Assembly: GCF_002911015.1 (NCBI RefSeq)
Contig: NZ_KZ626918.1
Coordinates: 1 to 38,916, forward strand
Source: Streptomyces populi
Lineage (GTDB): Bacteria; Actinomycetota; Actinomycetes; Streptomycetales; Streptomycetaceae
Direction of reading: 5' to 3'
Length of the DNA stretch: 38,916 bases
Shown: positions 30,639-38,733 of the stretch, in pieces
Layout of the letters: each line of letters begins with the position of its first letter
Position numbering within the stretch: the stretch's first letter is position 1
Notes under the pieces: generated by a model
Seen by the model: only the letters and a program-made list of their open reading frames with translations
What the model was told of the DNA's origin: nothing
The model's database searches: none
Program-made: the position numbers and the translations under genes

Positions 30639-31507
30639 CCGGCCACGAGCCCCTCTCCCGGATCGCGTTGTTCCTAGCGTCGCTCGCCTGGATCGGGCTC
30701 GCCTCGGACTTCCTCGCCCGGCTGGTGGGCGACCGGGAGCAATGGGCGCGGCGGGCCGGCACGCCCGCCGGGCTCGACGCGGTCGCGGCGACCACCGTGC
30801 TCGGCACCCGGTTCTCCCTCCTGGGGTGGCGGGGGCTCGCCGAGGTCCTGCTCGCGCTGTCGGCCGCGCTCTGGCCGGTCCTGCTCCTGGCCGTCCTGCG
30901 GCGCTGGCGGCGCCGCATGACGGGAGAGGTGTTCCTCGTCTGCGTGGCCACGCAGGGGCTCTCGGTCCTCGGGGCGACGATCGCCACCGAGGCGGCCTCG
31001 GACTGGCTCGCGCACGCCGCGATGGCGCTGTACTGGGTGGGGATCGCGCTCTACGTGCTCTCGCTCGCGTACTTCGACCCGTGGGAGGTGAGGAAGGGCG
31101 CCGGGGACCACTGGGTGGCGGCGGGCGCGCTGGGCATCTCGGCGCTGGCCGGGGCGGGACTCGTCGTGGCGCGCGACGCGGATCCGTACCTGTGGAACAA
31201 CGACGACCAGGGCGTCCTGCGCGCCACGACCGGCGCGCTGCTCGTGCTCGCCCTCGTCTGCTACGTCCTGCTGGCCGTGGCGGAGGTGGTGTGGCCGCGC
31301 CCCCGGTACGACGTGCGGCGCTGGTCGTCCGTGTTCCCGATGGGGATGACGGCGGTGGCGACGCTCGCGGTCGCGGCCGCCCTGGACGTCTTCCGGCTCA
31401 AGGGGCCGGGACAGGTGCTGCTGTGGATCGCGGTGGCCGCGTGGCTCGCGACGGCCGCGGGCACCGCCCTCGCCTTCAGGTCCGCCGTGCGGGACCGGGG
31501 GCGCTGA
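30518..31507 (+). CDS. TDT/SLAC1-family (tellurite resistance / dicarboxylate) transporter-like membrane protein
   Basis: 329 residues with about ten hydrophobic helices and little else. The opening AAGAAVMATGILSTGL and the late RRWSSVFPMGMTAVAT segments match the TDT/SLAC1 anion-channel family (TehA-like), which moves monovalent or dicarboxylate anions; the substrate cannot be told from sequence. ATG 30518 lacks a ribosome site but is seven bases from TAGCAT, so leaderless initiation is likely. It overlaps the extended 3' end of the NlpC/P60 frame in a different frame and converges with the small membrane protein gene at 31526, with only 18 bp between their stops. Confidence 0.82.
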   Translation: MPDTPDMPDAIPLRAWWTGWAPAAGAAVMATGILSTGLHLTGHEPLSRIALFLASLAWIGLASDFLARLVGDREQWARRAGTPAGLDAVAATTVLGTRFSLLGWRGLAEVLLALSAALWPVLLLAVLRRWRRRMTGEVFLVCVATQGLSVLGATIATEAASDWLAHAAMALYWVGIALYVLSLAYFDPWEVRKGAGDHWVAAGALGISALAGAGLVVARDADPYLWNNDDQGVLRATTGALLVLALVCYVLLAVAEVVWPRPRYDVRRWSSVFPMGMTAVATLAVAAALDVFRLKGPGQVLLWIAVAAWLATAAGTALAFRSAVRDRGR

Positions 31508-31525
31508 TCAGGTCCACAGAGCCGA

Positions 31526-31879
31526 TCAGGTCCACAGGACGGCGATGAAGACGTTCGTGACGGTCAGCAGCCCGACCAGGCCGAAGAGGCGCTTGTCCAC
31601 CGTCTCGTCGTCCCGCTTCACGTAGACGAGCCCGAGGATCACGATCAGCAGGGCCAGCTTCACACCGATCTTGACGGTGTTGACCGTGCCGCCCTCGGCC
31701 TGGTTGAGCCCGACCAGGGCGACCCCGGTCACCAGCATGGTCAGCGCGCCGTGCAGCATCGCCGGGACGAAACGGACGGTGCCCTCTCCCATCGCCTTCA
31801 TCTGGGTGAAGAAGCCGCCGAGGAGCGCGGCGATGCCGATGATGTGCAGGCCGACGAAGAGATGAATGAGTACGTCCAT
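31526..31879 (-). CDS. Small four-helix integral membrane protein, leaderless
   Basis: 117 residues, almost entirely four membrane helices (LIHLFVGLHIIGIAALLGGFF, VPAMLHGALTMLVTGVALVGL, TVKIGVKLALLIVILGLVYV, LFGLVGLLTVTNVFIAVLW) with a charged loop KRDDETVDKR between the last two. I do not recognise a functional family; it is a conserved-type actinobacterial membrane protein. ATG 31879 has no ribosome site, but TAGGCT lies at 31891-31886, seven bases upstream on the minus strand, so it is probably leaderless. The frame is open further upstream without conservation or promoter. Confidence 0.82.
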   Translation of the reverse strand: MDVLIHLFVGLHIIGIAALLGGFFTQMKAMGEGTVRFVPAMLHGALTMLVTGVALVGLNQAEGGTVNTVKIGVKLALLIVILGLVYVKRDDETVDKRLFGLVGLLTVTNVFIAVLWT

Positions 31880-32415
31880 GGGGCCGGAGCCTAACCACAC
31901 CCCCAGCCGGCCCTCCCGGCCGGGGCCGCCCCTCCGGCCGGGCCGGTTCCCCGAACACCTCCGCCCGCCGGACCACCCCACCCCTACCCTCCGCCCGCCC
32001 GGCGCCCCTTTCCCACCGGACCCCCCTTGCGCCGCGGCCCCCGCCGCCACTCCCCCGTCACCCGACCATCGCGCGTCACCCATAGCACCGGCACCGCGCG
32101 AACCGTCCGGGATTCGCCGCATCGGTCATCACCCCGCGGGAAGCCGGTGGTGTGCGGCCAGGAAATTGACCACATACGGTCTCTCGGCGATCCAATGGCG
32201 ATAGTTCCGTACATAGCGTTACCAACAGCGCGCTCGCAGGTTTAGCGTCCTCCACCAGGTGACCGGCTCCCCACCACCGTCCGGGCCAGGGACGGCAGTC
32301 GGGCACCACCGCCGAGAAGGTCCGGCGGCGGCACGCTCCCCCTGTGAGCCGCCGCCGGACGTGTCACCGCTTGACCGCACCTCAAGGGCGGTCGCACGGA
32401 AGGATGTGGGCCCTC
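31880..32415. other. Divergent region upstream of the second NlpC/P60 gene
   Basis: No gene seen. The left third is C-rich and low complexity (CCGGCCC- and CCCCACCC-type runs). An A/T-richer part at 32160-32250 holds TTGACC (32166-32171) and two TAGCGT hexamers (32214-32219 and about 32243-32248), the second with TTACCA 18 bases upstream, so it is the likeliest promoter of the 32416 gene. A 13-bp hairpin at 32320-32360 lies in the leader. No ydaO landmarks are present, unlike the paralogue at 29283. Confidence 0.55.
32320..32360 (+). promoter_or_regulatory. Leader hairpin upstream of the second NlpC/P60 gene
   Basis: GTCCGGCGGCGGC (32320-32332) and GCCGCCGCCGGAC (32348-32360) form a perfect 13-bp stem with a 15-nt loop, about 55 bp before the start codon. 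It may be an attenuator, or a terminator for read-through from upstream; the sequence does not decide. Confidence 0.55.
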
Positions 32416-33507
32416 GTGGCAGCGCACCGCAAGGCCAGACAGCGCTCGATCGGCGGAAACACGGCCCGCACGGCAATCACCATCGCCCTCGCGGGCGCGG
32501 CGACGGCCACCGGCTTCGACGGGGTCGGGCACGCCGACCCCCAGCTGTCCCCGGCACAGGTGAAGGCCCGGGTCGACAAGCTGTACCAGGAGGCGGAGGC
32601 GGCCACCGAGAAGTACAACGGCGCCAAGGAGAAGGCCGACCAGGCGGAGACGAACCTGAGCAAGCTCCGCGACGAGGCGGCCCGCCGGGAGGACCGGCTC
32701 AACTCCGCGCGGGACGCGCTGGGTTCGATGGCGGCGGCGCAGTACCGCAGCGGTGGACTCGACCCCGTGGTGCAACTCGCGCTCTCCGACCGCCCCGAAC
32801 GGTACCTGGAGGGGGCCGCGTTCGCCGAGCGGGTCGGCACCCGGCAGTCGGCGGAGATCGACGGGGTACGCGAACAGCTCCGCGAGCTGGAGCAGTTGCG
32901 CGAGGAGGCCCACACCGAACTGTCGACGCTCAAGGCACGGCAGACCGAGCTGAAGCGGCAGAAGAAGACGGTCAACGAGAAGCTCACCGCGGCACGCCGG
33001 CTGCTCGACCGCCTCACTCCGGAGCAGCGCACGCAGTACGTGGAGCGGGGCGGCGCGGACGACCGGCAGCACGTCTCGCGCGACGCCCGCGACCCCGCAC
33101 CGGTCCCGTCGTCCGGGACGTCCGCCGCCGGAACCGGCTCCGGCGTCGCGGCGCCCGACTCCCGTGCGGCGGCCGCCATCGCCTACGCCCGCTCGAAGCT
33201 CGGCAGCCCCTACGTCTGGGGCGCCACCGGCCCCGACGCCTTCGACTGTTCCGGTCTCGTCCAGGCCGCGTACCGCTCCGCGGGCGTCTCCCTGCCCCGC
33301 ACGACCTACTCCCAGATCAACACCGGGCAGCGGGTCTCCCTCTCCGAACTCCAGCCCGGCGACCTGGTGTTCTTCTACCCGGGCGTCACGCACGTGGGCA
33401 TCTACATCGGCAACGGCCAGATGATCCACGCCCCGAATCCGTCGGCGCCCGTACGGGTGGCCCCGATCACCGAGATGCCCCTCGTGGGGGCCGCCCGGGT
33501 CGCCTGA
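32416..33507 (+). CDS. Secreted NlpC/P60 peptidoglycan endopeptidase (paralogue of the 29283 gene)
   Basis: 363 residues. GTG 32416 is chosen because GGAAGGA lies 11 bases upstream and VAAHRKARQR aligns with the paralogue's start; an ATG at 32404 touches the ribosome site. The signal peptide probably ends near GHA-DP. A coiled-coil region (VKARVDKLYQEAEAATEKYN ...), nearly identical in plan to the paralogue, leads to a short linker and the NlpC/P60 domain: FDCSGLVQAAY (catalytic Cys), THVGIYIG (His) and MIHAPNPSA. It ends cleanly at PLVGAARVA, about where I expect the paralogue's domain to stop. Likely role: cleavage of peptidoglycan stem peptides outside the cell. It converges with the LuxR-type regulator; nine bases separate the stops. 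Confidence 0.92.
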   Translation: MAAHRKARQRSIGGNTARTAITIALAGAATATGFDGVGHADPQLSPAQVKARVDKLYQEAEAATEKYNGAKEKADQAETNLSKLRDEAARREDRLNSARDALGSMAAAQYRSGGLDPVVQLALSDRPERYLEGAAFAERVGTRQSAEIDGVREQLRELEQLREEAHTELSTLKARQTELKRQKKTVNEKLTAARRLLDRLTPEQRTQYVERGGADDRQHVSRDARDPAPVPSSGTSAAGTGSGVAAPDSRAAAAIAYARSKLGSPYVWGATGPDAFDCSGLVQAAYRSAGVSLPRTTYSQINTGQRVSLSELQPGDLVFFYPGVTHVGIYIGNGQMIHAPNPSAPVRVAPITEMPLVGAARVA

Positions 33508-33516
33508 ACGCCGGGG

Positions 33517-34251
33517 TCAGACCAGCCGTCGCGCCGTGGCCCAGCGGGTCAGCTCGTGACGGTTCGAGAGCTGGAGCTTGCGCAGGACCGCCGAGACGTG
33601 CGACTCGACCGTCTTGACGGAGATGAACAGCTGCTTGGCGATCTCCTTGTACGCGTACCCCCGGGCGATGAGGCGCAGGACCTCGCGCTCGCGCTGGGTG
33701 AGGCGGTCCATGTCCTCGTCGACGGGCGGGGCGTCGGTGGAGGCGAAGGCGTCGAGGACGAACCCGGCGAGGCGGGGGGAGAAGACCGCGTCGCCGTCCT
33801 GGACGCGGAAGATCGAGTCCACGAGGTCCGTGCCGGTGATCGTCTTGGTGACGTACCCCCGGGCGCCGCCGCGGATCACGCCGATCACGTCCTCCGCGGC
33901 GTCCGACACGGACAGCGCGAGGAAACGGACCGGCTGCTCGGCGTCGGCCATCAACGGAGCGCAGCGGCGCAGCACTTCGACGCCGCCGCCACCGGGAAGG
34001 TGGACGTCGAGGAGGACGACCTCGGGCCGGGTGGCCGTGATGACCGTGACCGCCTGGTCGACGTCCGCGGCCTCGCCGACCACTTCGACGCCGGTCCGCC
34101 CGGTCTCCCCGATCTCGGCCTGGACGCCCGTACGGAACATACGGTGGTCGTCGACGAGCACCACGCGCACCCGGCGCCCGCCCTCGGTGCCGGCCGCGGG
34201 GGCCTCCCCGGTCGAACCGCCGGACTCCACAGGCTCGTTCGTGTCGCTCAT
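33517..34251 (-). CDS. NarL/LuxR-family response regulator
   Basis: 244 residues. A short disordered tail (1-26) precedes a receiver domain with the acidic pair VDDH (34-35), phospho-acceptor Asp82 in VVLLDVHLPGG, and the conserved Lys in GARGYVTKTI. The C-terminal LuxR-type helix-turn-helix is LTQREREVLRLIARGYAYKEIAKQL ... VKTVESHVSAVL. ATG 34251 overlaps the kinase stop as ATGA, so the two are translationally coupled. Its partner is the PspC-domain kinase just upstream; the pair probably controls envelope-stress genes, including the divergent PspC/LiaF-like gene (inference from gene order and shared domains). Confidence 0.94.
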   Translation of the reverse strand: MSDTNEPVESGGSTGEAPAAGTEGGRRVRVVLVDDHRMFRTGVQAEIGETGRTGVEVVGEAADVDQAVTVITATRPEVVLLDVHLPGGGGVEVLRRCAPLMADAEQPVRFLALSVSDAAEDVIGVIRGGARGYVTKTITGTDLVDSIFRVQDGDAVFSPRLAGFVLDAFASTDAPPVDEDMDRLTQREREVLRLIARGYAYKEIAKQLFISVKTVESHVSAVLRKLQLSNRHELTRWATARRLV

Positions 34252-35519
34252 GACGTTTTCTCCGCCCTCTCCATCTCCAGTTCGACCTCCGTGCCGCCGT
34301 CGGGCACCGCGCGCAGCCGCGCCGTGCCGCCGTTGCGCTCCATGCGGCCGATGATCGATTCTCTGACGCCCATGCGGTCGGCGGGTATCGCGTCGAGGTC
34401 GAAGCCGGGACCTCTGTCGCGGACGGACACGAAGACCGTCCTGCCCTCGACCTCGGCGTAGACCTGCACGGCGCCGCCCTCGCCACCGTACTTGGCCGCG
34501 TTCACCATCGCTTCCCTCGCCGCCTGCATCTGCGCGGTCAGGCGGTCGTCGAGCGGGCAGTCGCCCACCACGACGACCTCGATGGGAACGCCGTGCTTGT
34601 CCTCGACCTCGGCGGCATAGCCGCGGACCGCCTCGGCGACGGTGTCGGGCTCCTCGTCCTCGTCCTTGCCGCTGCCGTCCGGCTTGTAGAGCCAGGCCCG
34701 CAGATCGCGTTCCTGGGCGCGGGCGAGGCGCCGCACCTCGTTCGCGTTCTCCGCGTTGCGCTGGATCAGGGTCAGGGTGTGCAGCACCGAGTCGTGGACG
34801 TGGGCGGCGACTTCGGCCCGCTCCTGCGCGCGGATGCGCATCAGGCGCTCCTCGGAGAGGTCCTGGGTCATCCGGATCAGGTAGGGGCCCGCGAGCAGCG
34901 CGATACCGACGAGGACCGCGAGCGCGGCCTGGAGCACCGAGCCGAGGTGGGCCGCGGAGCCCTGGAGGACGAAGATCCCGGAGACACCGGCGGTGACGAG
35001 CAGCACGCCCGCCGCGGACCGCAGCAGCGTGAGCGTACGGCGACGGCGGCCGACCTCCGCCCAGCGGGCCCGTCGCGCGTTGTCCGCCTGGCGCCAGACC
35101 AGGGCGACGCCCGCGCCGACGAGGACCGTGGGCCACAGGTACGCCTTCGTGCCGCCGCCGAGGTTCACGTTGCCGACGAAGACCATGGCCACGACGACCA
35201 TGAGGAGCAGGGCGACGATCTGGCCCTTGTCCGGCTTGCGGGCCACGAGTCTGCGGCGGCCGTCGGGCGAGGTCTCGGTGGTGAACGCGGGCGTACGGCC
35301 GGATCCGACGCCGCCGACCCCGAGCGGCACGAAGAACCAGAACGCGGCGTACAGCAGCGCGCCCAGCCCGTCCGCCATGAACAGTCCGACGAACACCAGC
35401 CGCACCCAGACCACGGGCAGCCCGAGATGCCCGGCGAGCCCTCGCGCCACGCCCCCGAGCCAGCGTCCGTCGCTGCTTCGGTAGAGCTTGCGCGGGGGCC
35501 GCGGGTCGTCGGTGGTCAT
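34248..35519 (-). CDS. PspC-domain sensor histidine kinase (NarX/LiaS-like)
   Basis: About 423 residues. The N-terminal PspC domain (RKLYRSSDGRWLGGVARGLAGHLGL... FWFFVPLG) is followed by four or five membrane helices. The cytoplasmic kinase has a HisKA_3-type helix with the phosphorylated His in AAHVHDSVLHTL (about residue 242) and a HATPase_c domain with the N box EAMVNAAKYG and the G1 box VSVRDRGPGFD. ATG 35519 has GGAAG about eight bases upstream; in-frame ATGs at 35537 and 35573 are alternatives. PspC-kinases of this kind sense membrane stress. Operon with the LuxR regulator; divergent from a second PspC protein. Confidence 0.92.
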   Translation of the reverse strand: MTTDDPRPPRKLYRSSDGRWLGGVARGLAGHLGLPVVWVRLVFVGLFMADGLGALLYAAFWFFVPLGVGGVGSGRTPAFTTETSPDGRRRLVARKPDKGQIVALLLMVVVAMVFVGNVNLGGGTKAYLWPTVLVGAGVALVWRQADNARRARWAEVGRRRRTLTLLRSAAGVLLVTAGVSGIFVLQGSAAHLGSVLQAALAVLVGIALLAGPYLIRMTQDLSEERLMRIRAQERAEVAAHVHDSVLHTLTLIQRNAENANEVRRLARAQERDLRAWLYKPDGSGKDEDEEPDTVAEAVRGYAAEVEDKHGVPIEVVVVGDCPLDDRLTAQMQAAREAMVNAAKYGGEGGAVQVYAEVEGRTVFVSVRDRGPGFDLDAIPADRMGVRESIIGRMERNGGTARLRAVPDGGTEVELEMERAEKTS

Positions 35520-35571
35520 GGCTACGGCTTCCGGCATGCCATCGATGTTCACACGCCCGGCGTACCGGAGC

Positions 35572-35658
35572 ATCAGGGTCGGCCCCGGATACTCCCCTGA
35601 TCTTCAGGAACCGGCGTTCGAACGGCCCCCGCCCTCCCCTCAGGGCGGATATCAGGGT
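35572..35658. promoter_or_regulatory. Cluster of TCAGG/CCTGA half-sites in divergent promoter region
   Basis: ATCAGGGT occurs at 35572-35579 and again at 35651-35658, each followed by a CGGCC-type sequence. Between them lie the inverted repeat CCTGA-TCT-TCAGG (35596-35608) and a CCCTCAGGG near 35636-35645. The spacing and symmetry suggest operators for the regulator encoded by the adjacent two-component operon; no binding data are implied. Confidence 0.5.
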
Positions 35659-35713
35659 TCGGCCAGGGTCATCCCGACTGCCGCCGCGCCGTCCCGCCCG
35701 TCACCATGGACGC

Positions 35714-37096
35714 ATGACAGATCAGCAGCACGCGGCGACGGAGCCGGACCCCGGCACCGCTCCGGGTGACGAACCGCGCGCTCACGGGGAAGCGTCCGCC
35801 GCGCGGCCGGCGGACGCCACCGCCGACGCCTCCTCCGAGGTGCCGCGCAGGTTCCGGCGCGACCGTCGGCAGAAGATGCTCGGCGGGGTGTGCGCCGGGC
35901 TCGGCCGGCAGTGCGACATGGACCCGGTGATCTTCCGCATCGTGCTTGCGGTGCTCGCCGCGACCGGCGGCATCGGCCTCATCTTCTACGGCTTCGCGTG
36001 GCTCTTCGTCCCGTACGACGACGAGGAGGAGAACGAGGTCCGCAAGCTGCTCACCGGCCGCGTCGACGGTCCCGCGCTGACCGCCGTGCTCTTCGCCCTG
36101 GTCGGCTGCGGAGTGTTCCTGTCCATGCTCAAGAACGGCGGCGTCCTGACGTTCGCCGTCGTCCTGTCCCTGCTGCTGGCGGGCGCGGGCTACTGGTCGC
36201 AGAACCGCGGCGCCGCCGACCCGGACCCGCTGGCCGCGCAGGCCGCAGCCGACGCCCCGCCGGAGGCGAAGGCCCCGCCCGTCCCCGCCTCCTATCCCTC
36301 CTGGTGGCGTGACCCGATCGTCAAGGACGGTTCGCACGTCGGCGGCACCGGTTACATGTGGGGCCCGACGGAGACCCTCGACCGCGACGTGGCGGCCGCG
36401 ACGAGCACCGCCCGCGGCACGTCCCGCACCGGCCCGCGGACGCAACGGGAACCCGGACAGCGCGGCCCCCGCCCCGTAGGAGGCCGGATCTTCCTGCTCG
36501 CCCTCCTCGCGGGCGGCCTCACCACCGGTCTGAACTGGCACGACCGGGCGCTCGGCACCAGCCTCCAGGCCGGACTGTCCGTCGCGCTCATCGTGTTCGG
36601 CCTGGGCATCGCCGTGAGCTCCTTCCGCGGCCGCACGGGCGCGGGAACGGTCTTCCTGGCGGTGATCACCGCAGGCCTCCTCGCGGCCTCCGCGGCCCTG
36701 CCGAAGGACATCGGCACGCACTGGGTGCGGACGACCTGGGCTCCGGCGACCGCGGCCGACGTGAGGACGAGTTACGACCTGGGCACGGGAGTGGGCACCC
36801 TCGACCTCAGCCGTGTCGACCTCGCCCGGGGACAGACGGTGAAGACGAACGCCGAGGTGGGGGCGGGCCGACTGAAGGTGATCGTCCCCAAGGACGTGAC
36901 CGTGCGGCTGACCGTCGAGGTGGGCGTCGGAGACATCCAGCTCCCGGGTGACGACAAGAAGGACGTGGACGTGGAACCGGGCAAGCACAAGCAGGTGACC
37001 CTGCCGCCGACGGCGGGCGGCAAGGACGGGGGCACCCTGGATCTCGACCTCCAGGTCGGTGTCGGCCAGGCGGAGGTGGCCCGTGCCGCGTCATGA
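35714..37096 (+). CDS. PspC-domain membrane protein with LiaF-like C-terminal domain
   Basis: 460 residues. An acidic disordered tail (1-45) precedes a PspC domain (DRRQKMLGGVCAGLGRQCDMDPVIFRIVL... FAWLFVPYDDEEE), two further helices (TAVLFALVGCGVFL, LTFAVVLSLLLAGAGYW), a Pro/Arg-rich linker, then three more helices (RIFLLALLAGGLTTGL, SVALIVFGLGIAV, TVFLAVITAGLLAASA). A beta-rich C-terminal region contains alternating VGVGDIQLPGD / LQVGVGQAEV stretches, as in LiaF-type antibiotic-response domains. Such proteins modulate neighbouring sensor kinases; a partner role for the divergent kinase is inference. ATG 35714 has no clear ribosome site; CACCAT six bases upstream may be a weak leaderless -10. 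Confidence 0.9.
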   Translation: MTDQQHAATEPDPGTAPGDEPRAHGEASAARPADATADASSEVPRRFRRDRRQKMLGGVCAGLGRQCDMDPVIFRIVLAVLAATGGIGLIFYGFAWLFVPYDDEEENEVRKLLTGRVDGPALTAVLFALVGCGVFLSMLKNGGVLTFAVVLSLLLAGAGYWSQNRGAADPDPLAAQAAADAPPEAKAPPVPASYPSWWRDPIVKDGSHVGGTGYMWGPTETLDRDVAAATSTARGTSRTGPRTQREPGQRGPRPVGGRIFLLALLAGGLTTGLNWHDRALGTSLQAGLSVALIVFGLGIAVSSFRGRTGAGTVFLAVITAGLLAASAALPKDIGTHWVRTTWAPATAADVRTSYDLGTGVGTLDLSRVDLARGQTVKTNAEVGAGRLKVIVPKDVTVRLTVEVGVGDIQLPGDDKKDVDVEPGKHKQVTLPPTAGGKDGGTLDLDLQVGVGQAEVARAAS

Positions 37097-37307
37097 GTTC
37101 CAGCCCGGAAAGCTCGTGGTGGGGCTCTTCCTCACCGCCGGGGGCATCGCCTACGCCGGGGACGCGGCCGGCTGGTGGGAGACCGAGTGGTTCGCCGTCA
37201 TCCCGGTCGTCTTCGTCGGCCTCTGCCTGGCGGGCGCCGTGGCAACCGTGAACCACGCCGTCCGCAGACGCCGTGCGGCCCGGAGGCCGTCCGGCCTGAA
37301 CTCCTAG
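37083..37307 (+). CDS. Small two-helix membrane protein coupled to the PspC/LiaF-like gene
   Basis: 74 residues: a short basic start (VPRHEFQPGKL), two membrane helices (VVGLFLTAGGIAYAGDAAGWW, WFAVIPVVFVGLCLAGAVATV) and an Arg-rich cytoplasmic tail. GTG 37083 lies 14 bases before the end of the upstream gene and has GGAGG six bases upstream, so coupled translation is very likely. No functional family is recognised; gene order suggests an accessory part of the PspC/two-component envelope system. Confidence 0.82.
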   Translation: MPRHEFQPGKLVVGLFLTAGGIAYAGDAAGWWETEWFAVIPVVFVGLCLAGAVATVNHAVRRRRAARRPSGLNS

Positions 37308-37364
37308 GGCGTGGCGGCGACTTCGGGACCGCCCCAGGCACCTGTCGGTAGGGTTCCCCTTTGC

Positions 37365-37387
37365 CGGGAGGTCGGGAGGTCGGGAGG
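37365..37387 (+). repeat. Three tandem CGGGAGGT units forming repeated ribosome sites
   Basis: CGGGAGGT occurs twice head to tail (37365-37380) and is followed by CGGGAGG (37381-37387). Only the last GGAGG is correctly spaced (seven bases) from ATG 37394. A TAGGGT at 37349-37354 is a possible -10 just upstream. Confidence 0.85.
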
Positions 37388-37393
37388 ACGCGG

Positions 37394-38221
37394 ATGGCCG
37401 CACAGGAGCACGTAGACAGGTCGCGCGGCCAGGTCTTCGGCGAGGTGGCCGAGCTGTACGACGCCACCCGCCCGGGATATCCGGACGAACTGGTCACGGA
37501 GGTGCTGGCGTACGCGGCCCTGGGCGACCGCACGGCGCTGGAGGTCGGCGCGGGCACCGGGAAGGCCACGGTGGCGTTCGCCGCGTCGGGAACCGGGTTG
37601 GTGTGCGTCGAACCCGACCGGCGCATGGCCGAGGTCCTGCGCCGCAACACCGCCTCCTGGCCGGGGGTCGAGGTGCTGGTCCGTCCCTTCGAGCAGTGGC
37701 GGCCGGACGGCCGCCGCTTCGGCCTCGTCCTCGCCGCCACGTCCTGGCACTGGCTCGACCCCGGGCGGCGCTGGGACCTGGTCCACGAGGCCCTCGCCCC
37801 CGGCGGCGCGGTGGCGCTGTTCTGGAACCTCCAGGGTGTCCGCGACGCGGGGCTGCACGCCGCCCTGAGCGAGGTCGACCGCCGGCACGGGATGGTGAAC
37901 ACGCCGCACGGCGAGCCGGCGTCCTCGTTCGGCGAGGTGCCGGGCGACTGGGGCGCGATACCCGGCTCCTGGCCGGAGGACGAGTGCCGGCGCGACGGCC
38001 GCTTCACCGACCTGCGCGCGTCCCGTTTCCGCCGGAACCGGCACTACGACACCGATCGGTACGTGGGGTACCTGGCGTCACTCTCCGGCTTCCGCGTCCT
38101 GCCCGCCGACCGGCGCGAACGGGTCCTGGCCGAGACGGCCCGGGTCCTGGACGCGCACGGCGGCGGCATCGACATGGACCACCTGAGCGACCTGTTCCTC
38201 GCCCGCTCGGGGCGTCAGTAG
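37394..38221 (+). CDS. Class I SAM-dependent methyltransferase
   Basis: 275 residues, cytoplasmic. The Rossmann-type methyltransferase_11-like domain starts after VFGEVAELYDATRPGYP. SAM motif I is ALEVGAGTGKATVAFA, the acidic residue at the end of strand 2 is in CVEPDRRM, and the motif with an aromatic pair is AATSWHWLDP. This resembles small-molecule methyltransferases, but the substrate cannot be assigned. ATG 37394 follows three tandem GGGAGG sites, the last at proper spacing. The stop TAG overlaps the convergent DoxX-family stop by seven bases, leaving no room for a terminator between them. Confidence 0.9.
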   Translation: MAAQEHVDRSRGQVFGEVAELYDATRPGYPDELVTEVLAYAALGDRTALEVGAGTGKATVAFAASGTGLVCVEPDRRMAEVLRRNTASWPGVEVLVRPFEQWRPDGRRFGLVLAATSWHWLDPGRRWDLVHEALAPGGAVALFWNLQGVRDAGLHAALSEVDRRHGMVNTPHGEPASSFGEVPGDWGAIPGSWPEDECRRDGRFTDLRASRFRRNRHYDTDRYVGYLASLSGFRVLPADRRERVLAETARVLDAHGGGIDMDHLSDLFLARSGRQ

Positions 38222-38733
38222 GCGCTCCGGCGCCGTCGCCTGATCACGGCGTCCAGCGACCAGTAGGACGCCCCGGCCAGCACGAGGGGGGTCCAGCAGA
38301 ACAGGTACGGGAGATCGTTGCCGTAGTAGTACGGGTCCGAGGCCCAGCTGACGGTCAGCCACAGGCTGAGCGAGATGAGCGCCCCGCCGAGCGCGGCGAG
38401 ACGGGCCCACAGACCGATCAGGGTGCCGATCCCGACGGCGAGCTCACCGAGCGCGATGGCGTAGCCGAAGCCGACGGGGTTCTTCAGGGACAGGTCGACG
38501 AGGGCCGGTATGGCGGCGGAATCACGCACCCCGCGCATCATGTCGCCGATCGAGCCCGAACCGGAGGCCTTCATGAAGGCGCTGTCCGTGAGTTTGTCGA
38601 GGCCGGCGTAGACGAAGGTGACGCCCAGGAAGATCCGCAATGGCAGCAGGGAGTAGCGGGTCGCGGTCTCCCGCCAGTCCCGTCGCTCCCCCAGATGCTG
38701 GGTGTGAGTCTCCGTCCGCATACCGTGAGTCAT
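38215..38733 (-). CDS. DoxX-family integral membrane protein
   Basis: 172 residues. Four membrane helices in the DoxX pattern: YSLLPLRIFLGVTFVYAGLDKL, VGFGYAIALGELAVGIGTLIGLWARLAAL, ALISLSLWLTVSW and YLFCWTPLVLAGASYWSLD, with the typical RxFLGxxFxxaGxxKL opening and a basic tail. DoxX proteins are associated with quinone- or thiol-linked redox functions, though most are uncharacterised. ATG 38733 has GGAG five bases upstream; a longer reading from 38775 is possible but less likely. The sequence ATACGTACGAAT lies about 55 bp upstream of the start, near a possible TATGGT -10. Confidence 0.88.
   Translation of the reverse strand: MTHGMRTETHTQHLGERRDWRETATRYSLLPLRIFLGVTFVYAGLDKLTDSAFMKASGSGSIGDMMRGVRDSAAIPALVDLSLKNPVGFGYAIALGELAVGIGTLIGLWARLAALGGALISLSLWLTVSWASDPYYYGNDLPYLFCWTPLVLAGASYWSLDAVIRRRRRSAY

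Noticed and set aside
32161..32415. Second c-di-AMP riboswitch before the 32416 NlpC/P60 gene
   Set aside because: None of the ydaO landmarks seen at 29045-29261 occur here; only a simple 13-bp hairpin is present.
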